From: Wolbachia endosymbiont (group A) of Longitarsus flavicornis
Lineage (GTDB): Bacteria; Pseudomonadota; Alphaproteobacteria; Rickettsiales; Anaplasmataceae
Assembly (NCBI RefSeq): GCF_963931955.1
Contig: NZ_OZ008337.1
Location: 1,240,001 to 1,304,000, forward strand
DNA length: 64,000 nt
Direction of reading: 5' to 3'
A program made the translations under genes and the position numbers. The notes below the pieces were generated by a model. It was not told the DNA's origin. It saw nothing but the letters and a program-made list of their open reading frames with translations, and did no database searches. Position 1 is the stretch's first letter; every line of letters begins with the position of its first letter. This document shows, one piece after another, positions 16,891 to 26,325 of the stretch.

Positions 16891-19134
16891 TCACTGATTA
16901 ACTGCTCGAGATGGACCTGCTTGTTGAACATAAGGTTGTTGGAGATTACCTGGCTGTTGACCAAAAGCAACCACAGAACTATGTCTTACATCTACCTCTA
17001 CAAACTCATCACTAATTTTTATAAGGGAACCTTCATCTGTTGCACCTTCATTAAAAACAGCATACACCAGTTTCACTTTGCCAGCATCAGTAATTACCTT
17101 ATACGCTTCACCTTCTTTATATCTTGTCAACTGGTCCTTAGCCTCTTTTTCTTTTTTATCCAAATCTCCTTTCTTAGCAAATTTTAGCTCTATTCCAACT
17201 GGGGGGTATTCTTTTTTTTGATCAGTAGCATTTATAACCAACATAACATCCAACTTCTCTCCACCACCTATTTGAAATTCAGTAATAACTTTTATATTAT
17301 CTTCTCCGTAGCTACTAAATAAACCATGCAATACAGCTTGAAATGTAGCCTCATTGCTTATTAATGATTTGAAAGGATGTAGTATATGAGAAATTTCTTC
17401 AAATAGTTTTTTGTAATCATCATATTTACCAGATTTTATAGCTTTGCTCAAAGCTGCTTTAAATTTTTTATTTTCCACAATTGGAGTAAAATTACCTTGT
17501 AAAATTTCTTTACCTCTTTTATATTTATCCAATGAGTCATACGTATTTACTGTAATCCCCTTATTCTTATTACAGTACTGATCAAATGGATTCTTATTAC
17601 TAGGTGTATCATCCAGATGGCAATTCACCTCACTTATTTTTATATCTTTAATTTTTTTAACTCCGTCTATATTTTCAATGGGACTGATTTTATTATCTTT
17701 CATCGCCTCTACTTCATGTATAACGAAATTACCCAAAGCAGCTTTTAAGCTTTTTTTATTATCTTCAGACATCTCAGTAATATTCAATATAAGTACTTTA
17801 TTACCTAAAATTAATACGGTAGTCGTAACACAATCTAAAGCGTACTTATCTATAACGTTTGGACGATTTCTCGAGGTTCGTTCTGATGTACCTTGATTAC
17901 AAATAAAAATACGTTTGCTTAATTTTTCATCTTCAATTCTATCAGGAATAAGCATTAACTGTCCTATAATAAACCGACTTACGTAATGTATATTATCACT
18001 ACCTCCATTGCTCCAAACAATTCCATAGTAAAGATACTCTAGCTGTGTTCTTATCACCTCAGCATTCGCTGCTTCAGTGCCAAGTAACTTTTCTATTACA
18101 GAATTACCTTCTCGACTAAGAAAATTTTCTACATCAATTTTAACATTTTCGTGATGAACCATGTCAAAATTTAATCCTACACAAATAGCTTCATTAGCTA
18201 TAGTAATCATTCTTATAGAGTTAGAAAAAGAGCCCTTAACATAATCTTGTGCTTGCTTCAATGCTTTTATCACTGTACTTATCTCACCAGTACCTGCTTT
18301 AAGCTCAATAATAATAGGAATAGAGCTTAGCGACTTATCAGAACCGCGCACAAGTAAAATAATGTCTGCGTAACCTTTTCCAGCAAATAATTCGAGATAA
18401 AGTTTTAGGTGAAAACGATACTTAAAATTTATCAAAAACCCAGCTAAAAACCCATGATGACTTGATTCTTTACCGCTAAATAGAGTTTCTTTTTCATATT
18501 TCTTATAGACATTTGTAATATAATTAAACATTCTTCTAGCGTTCTTTTTTACTTCTTCGAAATCTTGATTACTCAATTTTGAAATTAAGCTCTCTAGGTC
18601 TTGTTGGTCACGATCTTTTTCTATTTCTGTAAAACCTTTTTGTGAATAATCAGTCTTTTTACTAAAAGCTGGATCAACCTTTCCGTACTTTACTTCTTTT
18701 CCTGTAATTGTTATTTCATGCTCTTCTTTTTCTAGTTTATCAAACTCTGCTCCCATTTTCCATTTCTGTGCTATTTTTTCTAACTCTCCTTGAGAGAACT
18801 TTAGATGCATGTTACCATCAACTTGATCAGACACCGTTATACACTTAAGTCCCTCATTAGTTAATATAGCTATTTTTAAAGTTCTATTATCATCAAAACG
18901 AAAATGAAGTTTTTTGATACCAATTTTAGTAGCAAGTTCTGTGTCTAATACAGTAGCAAACATACCAAAAAAGAAACTAGGGAAAAAGCCTGGCTTTCCA
19001 ACTGAATGCAAAAAAGAAGGAGATTGATTGATAAACGATTGGAACCTTTTTTGAAAATCTAGGAACTCGTCTTTTGATTTATTTCTCATTAACAGAAGCT
19101 GTACCAACTCAAGCGGCTTGACATTACTTGGCAT
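16891..19134 (-). CDS. cinB: Cytoplasmic incompatibility factor CinB (type IV CifB, dual nuclease)
   Basis: A 747-residue CifB protein of the nuclease-only class; wPip CinB is of similar length. Two PD-(D/E)XK modules keep their catalytic residues: module 1 Asp257 (GYADIIL) with Glu277 and Lys279 (IPIIIELKAG), module 2 Glu595 (SNEATFQ), Asp629 (EKLDVML) with Glu649 and Lys651 (PVGIELKFAK). The N-terminal QSPSFLHSVGKPGFFPSFFF block is shared with CidB here. No Ulp1 domain follows. Known CinB is a DNA nuclease acting in sperm/embryo and is neutralised by CinA. It starts 9 bases after cinA, forming a two-gene operon. No inactivating change is visible. Confidence 0.93.
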   Translation of the reverse strand: MPSNVKPLELVQLLLMRNKSKDEFLDFQKRFQSFINQSPSFLHSVGKPGFFPSFFFGMFATVLDTELATKIGIKKLHFRFDDNRTLKIAILTNEGLKCITVSDQVDGNMHLKFSQGELEKIAQKWKMGAEFDKLEKEEHEITITGKEVKYGKVDPAFSKKTDYSQKGFTEIEKDRDQQDLESLISKLSNQDFEEVKKNARRMFNYITNVYKKYEKETLFSGKESSHHGFLAGFLINFKYRFHLKLYLELFAGKGYADIILLVRGSDKSLSSIPIIIELKAGTGEISTVIKALKQAQDYVKGSFSNSIRMITIANEAICVGLNFDMVHHENVKIDVENFLSREGNSVIEKLLGTEAANAEVIRTQLEYLYYGIVWSNGGSDNIHYVSRFIIGQLMLIPDRIEDEKLSKRIFICNQGTSERTSRNRPNVIDKYALDCVTTTVLILGNKVLILNITEMSEDNKKSLKAALGNFVIHEVEAMKDNKISPIENIDGVKKIKDIKISEVNCHLDDTPSNKNPFDQYCNKNKGITVNTYDSLDKYKRGKEILQGNFTPIVENKKFKAALSKAIKSGKYDDYKKLFEEISHILHPFKSLISNEATFQAVLHGLFSSYGEDNIKVITEFQIGGGEKLDVMLVINATDQKKEYPPVGIELKFAKKGDLDKKEKEAKDQLTRYKEGEAYKVITDAGKVKLVYAVFNEGATDEGSLIKISDEFVEVDVRHSSVVAFGQQPGNLQQPYVQQAGPSRAVNQ

Positions 19135-19143
19135 ATTACTCTC

Positions 19144-20481
19144 CTATTTGCTATGGCCTAAAGATTTTATATTATATGGGGTATCAGTCGTACTGAGACT
19201 TGACTGTGGCAAAGTATCACCAGCTTCACGCAAAATTGATTCTTTAGAAGCTTCTTGAGCTAATTTAGAAAATACTTGTTCTCCTAATTGCAATTTTTTA
19301 CCCCCATGAAATAACTGAATTTTACTTAATACAGAATCTTTAACCTTTATCATCTCTTCACCACTCATTTCTTTTACGTGCTTTAATATCTTCCCTAATA
19401 TTTCTTCTTTACTTACCCCTTGTCTACTTGGATCCACAATTAAATTTGCTATTGTATATGTAACTGAATAGTCTACAAAAATAGAGGAAATAGATTGCTC
19501 CCCGCGGTCTTGAGTTTTTAATTTTATTATACGTTCCCAAACATTCATCATACATTTTTTTGTTTCTTCAGACAGATCTGGATTCTTCAGTACTTGATCC
19601 GATAATGAAGATAAAAAAGTTGTGTAACGTTCACATTCAATCTGACTACACAATCGGCTTAATTCCATAAAAGAATCAAAGTAATACTGACCTACTAGCA
19701 CATTCAACACTGCATAATAAGTATTTTCCTTATAATCTCTATTTAGTAATTTTTTCTTTTGTTCATCATCCATTTTAGACAGGCAAAACTCTATGGTGTC
19801 TACTTCTTTGTAACCCTTTACTGCAGATAAAGCTGCTTCAATTAACAGATCATCTTTATCTTGACTAGAAATATTAGGATCTCTGTGCAATTTATTATAA
19901 AAGTATTCTATACCCTCTTCCCAATTTTTACGTGAGTTTACTCGTATGGCTTCTTTTAAACCTTCAACTGTTGTATATTCGTTTAGTTTTCCAATCTGTT
20001 TATTAATAAGGGAAGACCAAAAAGCTTTTATAGGGCTACTCTCTTTATGGTGATCCAAAAGTTCATCTTTTAGCTCATCATCAGAAACATCTTCTTCAAA
20101 TGCACTATTTTTAAACTTTATAAATACTTGCTCAAATAATCTAGGTATCTCACCTTCTAAGCAGTATTTACATGCTAAGTAATATCTTTTAGAAATGTTT
20201 AATGGATTCTCTTTTCCATTTTTATTTTTTTCTTCAGTTAACCTTTCACCAACAATTTCATTTTTTAATCTTACTCCATCCCAACAAGAATTATCAGAGA
20301 ATATATCAGAAAAAAAAATTAGTTTTTCCTCATCAAAATCTTCAATTAATTGAATATAAACCCTCAACCATCTTTCTACTCTAAGATGTTTTCTTGCTTT
20401 AACTTGATTATCGTCGCCTTTAATAGCACCTTTTAATATATCAAGTATTTTATTGTAATTGTGATCCAAACCAGATTCCAT
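19144..20481 (-). CDS. cinA: Cytoplasmic incompatibility factor CinA (type IV CifA)
   Basis: A 445-residue helical CifA-family protein, the partner and antidote of CinB; wPip CinA is about 448 residues. Shared CifA landmarks with CidA in this window include SDNSCWDGVRLKNEIVGERL (compare CWSGARLDNAVLGQRL), YYLACKYCLEGEIPRLFEQ (compare YDMACRYCVVDKIPSLFEEQ) and the NWEEGIEYFYNKL block. CifA proteins are required for rescue and, in type I systems, also for induction. It is upstream of cinB on the same strand with a 9-base gap. Complete, without frame damage. Confidence 0.93.
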   Translation of the reverse strand: MESGLDHNYNKILDILKGAIKGDDNQVKARKHLRVERWLRVYIQLIEDFDEEKLIFFSDIFSDNSCWDGVRLKNEIVGERLTEEKNKNGKENPLNISKRYYLACKYCLEGEIPRLFEQVFIKFKNSAFEEDVSDDELKDELLDHHKESSPIKAFWSSLINKQIGKLNEYTTVEGLKEAIRVNSRKNWEEGIEYFYNKLHRDPNISSQDKDDLLIEAALSAVKGYKEVDTIEFCLSKMDDEQKKKLLNRDYKENTYYAVLNVLVGQYYFDSFMELSRLCSQIECERYTTFLSSLSDQVLKNPDLSEETKKCMMNVWERIIKLKTQDRGEQSISSIFVDYSVTYTIANLIVDPSRQGVSKEEILGKILKHVKEMSGEEMIKVKDSVLSKIQLFHGGKKLQLGEQVFSKLAQEASKESILREAGDTLPQSSLSTTDTPYNIKSLGHSK

Positions 20482-20728
20482 ACCCGCAACCCCATTTTGT
20501 ATTTTAATATAAACTTTAGTCTAGTAAATTATCGTTGCCAAGCCAATCTTTTTCTCCAAACCTTACCACTGCACAACAGGAAATTTCTTGAGAGCCAAGT
20601 ATGATATTTTCATTCTAATAATTAATTATTATAAAACATTTTTATTTACGAAAAAATAGACCTTGTTGTAACTAAAGAAACGTCTATTTTAGTGCTGCAA
20701 AAATTTGAATTATTGACTCTTTCTAAAA

Positions 20729-20866
20729 TTGCAAAAAAGGTCGTATATTTGCGAGAACAAGCCGCATAGAAATAAGGTTATAAAAATAGAAGGTTTAAAT
20801 TATTTTCATAAGCTTAGGCAAAACAGTTCGTACGTAGGTTTAGTAAAAGTGAGCCAATATAGCTGA
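20729..20866 (+). pseudogene. Gene remnant downstream of cidB (copy 2)
   Basis: A TTG-initiated 45-codon frame reading RSYICENKPHRNKVIKIEGL, then NYFHKLRQNSS, nearly the same as the segment at 16686-16844. The two diverge after NSSY. Its place at the 3' side of both cif operons suggests it belongs to an ancestral cif-flanking gene. Family not recognised. Confidence 0.45.
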
Positions 20867-21034
20867 TTTCAGCGTATAGTGAAATTATTATCTAGAAAAG
20901 TTCGTATGTATCGTTTGGTAGACCATCCCATCCCAAAACGAACAATTCTCACCGCCCTTGGTTTTGACCACTGAAAATGGTCACATCGTTTAAATTTATT
21001 AATGCTATATACTACCAAATTAATAGTTGCTCAT

Positions 21035-21160
21035 TTAAGAACCTCCTTCAACTTTACCCAACTCGACACATATACTTTTTGAAACATTGCTGCAAGTAGA
21101 AAAAAACAGGTTACCCACCTTAACTTCTTTAAATTTGCTCACAATCTCTACTTGATGCAT
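21035..21160 (-). CDS. Short ORF directly after cidB
   Basis: A 41-residue frame starting MHQVEIVSKFKEVKVGNLFF, 38 bases downstream of the cidB stop and on the same strand. No strong ribosome-binding site precedes it. A good AGGAGG precedes the next ATG at 21034, but that frame stops after four codons. It may be a true small gene of the operon or a fortuitous frame. Confidence 0.25.
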   Translation of the reverse strand: MHQVEIVSKFKEVKVGNLFFSTCSNVSKSICVELGKVEGGS

Positions 21161-21198
21161 AAGGTTTTTGTTACACTCCTTTCATCTACCGATTACCT

Positions 21199-24100
21199 CT
21201 ACCTACCGCCTTTACCTTTGCTAAGGTCAGAAACACGACTAGCTTCAGGACCTTCTAAACTCGACTGTGGCAGGCCACCAAAATTACTGGAATCACTAAC
21301 ACTAAGCGATATAGGTGCTTCTACTGGTCCACACCCTCCTCCCACTCTGTGATATCCTAATTCTAGATAAGTACGTAGTAATGGATCAATTTGTTCTCTA
21401 TTTTGAATGTATGCTTGCAATTGCACATCTTGAAATCCCGGATCATTCCTGAATAATTGTGAAATGCTCACTCTTATGTTCTGAAAGTAATTTCTATCTC
21501 TGTTTGGGTGGCCTCTTCCAAGAAAATCACGCATAATATTTACAACATTCTGAACTTGTTCTCCAGGATTTTCATTTAGGACTCTATTAATATCTGTAGC
21601 ATTTTCTAATGCCCATAAACCACAATTCCAACCATCTGTTTGCTGACGAACAGAAACATTATTAATCCTGATATTATTGCCTAAGTTATTTTGAATGATA
21701 TCGATAATACCACCTGGAACAGCAGTAGCAGTTGAATCAGCATAGTACCCAACATAGTTCCCATTTTGACGTTCAATCACTAGTGTAACCCAATGAGTAT
21801 TATTTAAAGTAATGATTAAAGTTAAACGCTGTTGTTCTTCATTTTCCCTAAATTGATTTAATACTCTAACAATGTGCTCGTTACCGTCATTCCTTGCCAA
21901 ATTAGCTACTTCAAAAGTGTGATTACCTTCAGTACGAAGCTGATATCGCAATCTTCCAGCGTGAGCTATATCAATTTGTTGAAGCCAGTAATCATAATGT
22001 CCATTTCTCGTCGCAAATTCTAGTGTAAGTAGATCATTTACTTCTATCCCTTGATTTCTAAGAATATCTCTTATTTGTCTTCTTATCTCTTGTGCTGTAG
22101 GAATGGAATTATCACCTCCCCTTATTCTTGACCTTAGTATTTCTAGGAGTTGTTGTATACTACCTTCGAAGGTAATAATAGTAACACATCGATTATCACC
22201 TAGATCAAACGGTAAAATCCGATTCCGTCCGGGATTTTCTCGAATATAATTTATTAAATTTTCACGAGTCTGATCTGATAATAGACCCTCTGGTGGATTT
22301 TCATCAATAACACTATTAGGCCCTAATAGCCCTCTAGTTCGTCCTGAAGCATGACTGCGGTCAAACCTATGTATATATAGTTCTTGTGGAACAGATATAA
22401 GATCTTCTACTCTCTGTGCACCTGCATTAAATACAGCATAAGATAAAACCACCTCATTTCCAGGAGTAATGGGCAAATATCCTCTTTGCTTGTCCATAAG
22501 TCTTGTTATTTGCTGTTCTGCATTACGTCGCTCTTGTGCTAATGCTTGTTGAGTATTAGCAAACCCTAATACATATCCAATTGGATGAGTATCTTCTGGA
22601 TGATTTATTGTAGATCTCAATAATAGAAGACCTAATCTCTGTTCTGTAACTCTTGTACTTACTTCTCCTGCCATTCTTATATCAGGACTATACGTTTGAC
22701 CTACCTTGTATGCAGTAACCACTTTATCAGGATTGTCACAAACATAAAATATACTGTGCAGTATAGAACGAAATTTGTCATTGTTACTTACATCTATTAT
22801 TGCATTACCATTCATATTATCTGGCATTAACACTCTAGAAATAGCTCTCAATAATTCTCTATGCTGAGGTATACTTTGCCACCCATCATTCATAACTTGA
22901 TTCAAAGTATTATGTACATTTTCAGCATTAGGCACTTCTATAAGATTACCATCAAAAGAAGCATACCTAGTTATACGTAGGTAATGATCAGGCGAATTAA
23001 ATCTATCTAATAGAACATTTAGTCCATATTGATCATTAAGTATGTATGTAACTCTATTCACAGCACCATTATAACCTGGTGGTAGAGCGATGGCTTTTAC
23101 TGATCGTATATCATGGGGATTTCTAATATCAAGTATAACTATAGGAAAGCCTTGAGCATGGAAGACCATAGTTAAAGCATGTTTTCTTAAATTCTCATTA
23201 TCATATCTAAATATGTATTTTATTACTCGCAGTCTATTGTTTTGTATTAATACCTGCTCGTGATCAAAAGCACTGTTCCCAAAAGCAAAACCAGTTATAC
23301 AATCAAGTATTCTGTCACGATTTTCTGCATTTCTTGGTATTTCGATAGGAAAATGTTGAAGCAAGAAATCTATAACATTTTCTCTAATGCCTCCATCTTC
23401 TACACACTCAAATAATCTTTGTACTAAAGGAAATCTATTCTGTTGAAGCTCTGCTATGCCAACCCTAAAAGGGGCTAGATGTGAATTAAAATTTAATCCA
23501 ACACAAACAGCATATCCTGATTCAGTATGCACAGGTATAAATGAAGAAGCATGTAATCTTTGAGCGTCACCTCTAGCGCGTTCTAATGCAAACAATGTTC
23601 TCCATCCAATATTAATAACGATAGGAATGTTTTCTCTCTCTGCTTGATGGTGTACAAGAAAAGCAACGTACGAATTTACAAGAGATAAGTTAAGGTCAAT
23701 ATCTATTGTGCAAAGATGACTAAAATTCGCTAAAAAACCTAATAAAAACCCATGACTCTCAAACTTTTGATTGCGATCTTGAATATCATTTTCTAATGTG
23801 CCTGCGTAATTACGATAGATTCGAGTTATATATCTAAAAATTACTGTGCTATTGTCTCGTAAAGTTCGTACAACTCCACTTCTTAACATTTCCGCAAAGT
23901 TATCAATTCTTTGTTGACCTAGTGCAATTTGCACAAAATCGACCAACTCATCAAGCTGTCCATGCTGATTTTGATCGAGGTCCATCCCTTCTATTTCCTT
24001 AATTGTTAATTCGTGATCTTCTAAGAGCACTCTAATAAGATTGATTTCAGATGCTGAATATTTGGCAAATCTATCTCCACCTCGAGAATCTTTTTCGCGA

Positions 24101-24609
24101 ATTTCTTCAAATACTACTGCTCCTTTCTCTCCCTGGCTCTTGCCTTTCCCATGCGTACACACTTTGTATTGCTCAAAACTTAGGCCTTCTTCCCTTAAAT
24201 CCCGATTTTCCCGTCCAATCTCTTGCACTAGAGAATTTTTCTCCCTTTCACTAAATCTTAACCCATCACTATTAGGGACATCAGAGATGCTGTAACACCT
24301 GACAACTCGCTTTTTACCAAGGGATTTATTAGTTAAAACTGCAACCTTCAGGTTTCCTGTACTTCTATTCCTACCATCTGTATCAATACCATGATTATCA
24401 AAACGAATATAGACTCTCTCATCTGGAGCTAAAATACCTGCGTCATGTGCAGTAGCAAACATACTGAAAAAGAATACAGGAAGGAAACGACCTGTACCCA
24501 CGTGATACAAGAAAGATGGACATTGATCTAAAAAGGATTCAAACTCTCGTCTAAAACCTTCAAGATTTTTATTGACCAAACTTCTGATAAATCCATCACC
24601 ATTATTCAT
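21199..24609 (-). CDS. cidB: Cytoplasmic incompatibility factor CidB (type I CifB, deubiquitinase)
   Basis: A CifB of about 1,136 residues from ATG 24609 (start GDGFIRSLVNKNLEG). An in-frame earlier start at 24648 would overlap cidA; 24609 has AAAGG upstream and matches known CidB starts. Two PD-(D/E)XK-like regions (around KFESHGFLLGFLANFSHL and KFRSILHSIFYVCDN) appear to lack the full catalytic set, as in other CidB. The C-terminal Ulp1/C48 protease has His939 (NNTHWVTLV), Asp958 (GYYADSTA), Gln990 and Cys996 (QQTDGWNCGLWALEN). Known CidB removes ubiquitin and causes embryonic lethality unless CidA is present. Second gene of the cid operon, 13 bases after cidA. Confidence 0.95.
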   Translation of the reverse strand: MNNGDGFIRSLVNKNLEGFRREFESFLDQCPSFLYHVGTGRFLPVFFFSMFATAHDAGILAPDERVYIRFDNHGIDTDGRNRSTGNLKVAVLTNKSLGKKRVVRCYSISDVPNSDGLRFSEREKNSLVQEIGRENRDLREEGLSFEQYKVCTHGKGKSQGEKGAVVFEEIREKDSRGGDRFAKYSASEINLIRVLLEDHELTIKEIEGMDLDQNQHGQLDELVDFVQIALGQQRIDNFAEMLRSGVVRTLRDNSTVIFRYITRIYRNYAGTLENDIQDRNQKFESHGFLLGFLANFSHLCTIDIDLNLSLVNSYVAFLVHHQAERENIPIVINIGWRTLFALERARGDAQRLHASSFIPVHTESGYAVCVGLNFNSHLAPFRVGIAELQQNRFPLVQRLFECVEDGGIRENVIDFLLQHFPIEIPRNAENRDRILDCITGFAFGNSAFDHEQVLIQNNRLRVIKYIFRYDNENLRKHALTMVFHAQGFPIVILDIRNPHDIRSVKAIALPPGYNGAVNRVTYILNDQYGLNVLLDRFNSPDHYLRITRYASFDGNLIEVPNAENVHNTLNQVMNDGWQSIPQHRELLRAISRVLMPDNMNGNAIIDVSNNDKFRSILHSIFYVCDNPDKVVTAYKVGQTYSPDIRMAGEVSTRVTEQRLGLLLLRSTINHPEDTHPIGYVLGFANTQQALAQERRNAEQQITRLMDKQRGYLPITPGNEVVLSYAVFNAGAQRVEDLISVPQELYIHRFDRSHASGRTRGLLGPNSVIDENPPEGLLSDQTRENLINYIRENPGRNRILPFDLGDNRCVTIITFEGSIQQLLEILRSRIRGGDNSIPTAQEIRRQIRDILRNQGIEVNDLLTLEFATRNGHYDYWLQQIDIAHAGRLRYQLRTEGNHTFEVANLARNDGNEHIVRVLNQFRENEEQQRLTLIITLNNTHWVTLVIERQNGNYVGYYADSTATAVPGGIIDIIQNNLGNNIRINNVSVRQQTDGWNCGLWALENATDINRVLNENPGEQVQNVVNIMRDFLGRGHPNRDRNYFQNIRVSISQLFRNDPGFQDVQLQAYIQNREQIDPLLRTYLELGYHRVGGGCGPVEAPISLSVSDSSNFGGLPQSSLEGPEASRVSDLSKGKGGR

Positions 24610-24622
24610 ATAATATACCTTT

Positions 24623-26062
24623 CTACTTGCTACGGCGAGAAAAATCACTTACACCAGGGGTTCCAAGAATGGATTTTGGAGCATCACCAGAACCATCATG
24701 TCTAATAGAAAGACTAGAATCTTCAGCTTCCACTATGGATATGGACCGTCTTCGATAATCACCGGAACCATCATCTCTAGGAGGTAAAGTTGCTTTTTCT
24801 AACTCAGAAAACAATTCTTTTGCGAAATTACCGTAGTCTATATCTTCTTTCATTCCTTCTCTACCACATAATCTAAGGTCTTCTATCATAACTTCTTTGA
24901 AGGACTCAAACTTTTCAGGAAAGCAATCCTTGGCAAATAACATTATCTCTAATATTTCTTTTTTTTCATCAGACTTACGACCAGATCGTTCCCAATTAAC
25001 CACTAACCCTGCAAGTGCATTTTCTATAGGAACTTGGAAGTTAGAAGTATCGACAGCAGCCTCCTTGTGTTTATAAAAGCGATCACATCTCCACATTTCC
25101 ATAATAAGAGATCTAGCTTGAGCATTAAACTCAGGATTTTCCAACATAACATTTGAAAGTGAGGAAAGAAGAAGTTTATATTCTTCATATGAGAATATTT
25201 TCTCTGAATGATCTCCGCCTCCACGTTCTGAAACTCCTTTATAACACCAGCACTGTACTAAATCATGCACTGTATCAAAAAAATACGAATCTATTAATTC
25301 AGCAAAAAGGGAATATACTCCTTTATCTTTCTGCGATAATTTCTGCAAAAGAGTATCTTTGTCAGCTACCTTATTTACACAAAAATCTAAAATAGGAGCA
25401 TCTTTCTCAACAGATTGAACGCGAGACAGAACAAGAATAGTGTCTGTAAGCTTCTTCTCTTTATCTTCTTCTTTTAAATGATTATAAAAATACTCTACTC
25501 CTTCACTCCACTTAAGTCTTACAGCACTGTCAAAACCTTCTGCTGCATTACCAGGTTGCCTTAATTCCCCAGATTCCTTATCTATCCAGAAACTTAGTAC
25601 AGGATCTTCCCTTTTCATCCCATACAAAAGTGAATTTAGTATATATTTATTATCATCTTTTACAGGACGACCATTACCATCAACTGCATTAGATGAAAAA
25701 CTTCTTTTATAGGAATCAAATTGCTCTTCAAAGAGAGAAGGAATTTTATCTACTACACAGTATCTACAAGCCATATCATATCTGCGAAGCGGATTATCAA
25801 TTTCTCCTATTTTCTCTTCAGTTAATCTTTGACCTAAAACAGCATTATCTAACCTTGCACCTGACCAACAATTTTCATTTTGGAATATATTGTACAAAAA
25901 CTGCAGCTTATCACCCTCAAAAGATTTAATATTCTCTATATAGGTCTCCGCCCACCTTTTAATAGCTAACTTCCTCCCAGCAGCAATTTCAGGATCTGTA
26001 TGTTTTATAATATCTTGTAGATTTTTAAGTAGTGCAGCTTGACGCTTTGTTTCTATTGGCAT
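24623..26062 (-). CDS. cidA: Cytoplasmic incompatibility factor CidA (type I CifA)
   Basis: A 479-residue CifA, the rescue factor that binds CidB; wPip CidA is about 490. Shared CifA blocks: QNENCWSGARLDNAVLGQRL, MACRYCVVDKIPSLFEEQFD, KWSEGVEYFYNHLKEED, and the middle YSLFAELIDSYFFDTVHDLV. The C-terminal tail carries a small repeat (PRDDGSGDYRRRS and IRHDGSGDAPKS) encoded by near-identical DNA. ATG 26062 follows GGGGGTG and a sigma70-like promoter at 26091-26119. It leads the cid operon on the minus strand. Undamaged. Confidence 0.95.
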   Translation of the reverse strand: MPIETKRQAALLKNLQDIIKHTDPEIAAGRKLAIKRWAETYIENIKSFEGDKLQFLYNIFQNENCWSGARLDNAVLGQRLTEEKIGEIDNPLRRYDMACRYCVVDKIPSLFEEQFDSYKRSFSSNAVDGNGRPVKDDNKYILNSLLYGMKREDPVLSFWIDKESGELRQPGNAAEGFDSAVRLKWSEGVEYFYNHLKEEDKEKKLTDTILVLSRVQSVEKDAPILDFCVNKVADKDTLLQKLSQKDKGVYSLFAELIDSYFFDTVHDLVQCWCYKGVSERGGGDHSEKIFSYEEYKLLLSSLSNVMLENPEFNAQARSLIMEMWRCDRFYKHKEAAVDTSNFQVPIENALAGLVVNWERSGRKSDEKKEILEIMLFAKDCFPEKFESFKEVMIEDLRLCGREGMKEDIDYGNFAKELFSELEKATLPPRDDGSGDYRRRSISIVEAEDSSLSIRHDGSGDAPKSILGTPGVSDFSRRSK

Positions 26063-26090
26063 TTCACCCCCTATAAAAAATATTTACTGC

Positions 26091-26119
26091 ATTATGCAAA
26101 AGTTAGAATCAAATATCAA
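26091..26119 (-). promoter_or_regulatory. Predicted sigma70 promoter of cidA
   Basis: On the minus strand TTGATA (26119-26114) and CATAAT (26096-26091) are separated by exactly 17 bases, one mismatch or two from consensus each. Transcription would begin near 26084, leaving a ~20-base leader holding the GGGGGTG ribosome-binding site before ATG 26062. Confidence 0.55.
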
Positions 26120-26325
26120 CACTAAATTTATCAAGAATAAGAAAAATTTTATGAAAAACATTTTCTATATTTAGATATTATGCGTTTAACTGATACGTAG
26201 AATTGGTGAGAAAATCAAACAGGCCATAGCGAGAATAGCGAAAGAGTTAGATATAGGCTCTAGACTAGTGGATAAAGAAATATAATAAGTTAAAAATGGA
26301 CAGAGCTTTAAGGGAGTTGCAATAC

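Larger units (their letters stand above)
20482..21198. other. Spacer between cid and cin operons
   Basis: 717 bases separating the two cif operons. It holds a gene remnant repeated after cinB (20729-20866, +), a short frame just after cidB (21035-21160, -), and an imperfect hairpin TGACCA...TGGTCA (20965-20983). A cinA promoter should also lie near the 20482 end; TTGGCA followed after 17 bases by TAAAGT on the minus strand is a weak candidate. Confidence 0.5.

Noticed and set aside
20965..20983. TGACCA...TGGTCA hairpin as the cid operon terminator
   Set aside because: The stem is only 6 bp and no T-run follows on the minus strand, so it is too weak to call a terminator.
24610..24648. Longer cidB start adding 13 residues
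   Set aside because: It would overlap cidA, lacks a ribosome-binding site, and known CidB proteins begin near the NGDG motif.
26172..26290. Short frame reading KIKQAIARIAKELDIGSRLV between cidA and the Rpn gene
   Set aside because: Only about 30 codons, no start and no family; could be a remnant but the evidence is too thin.
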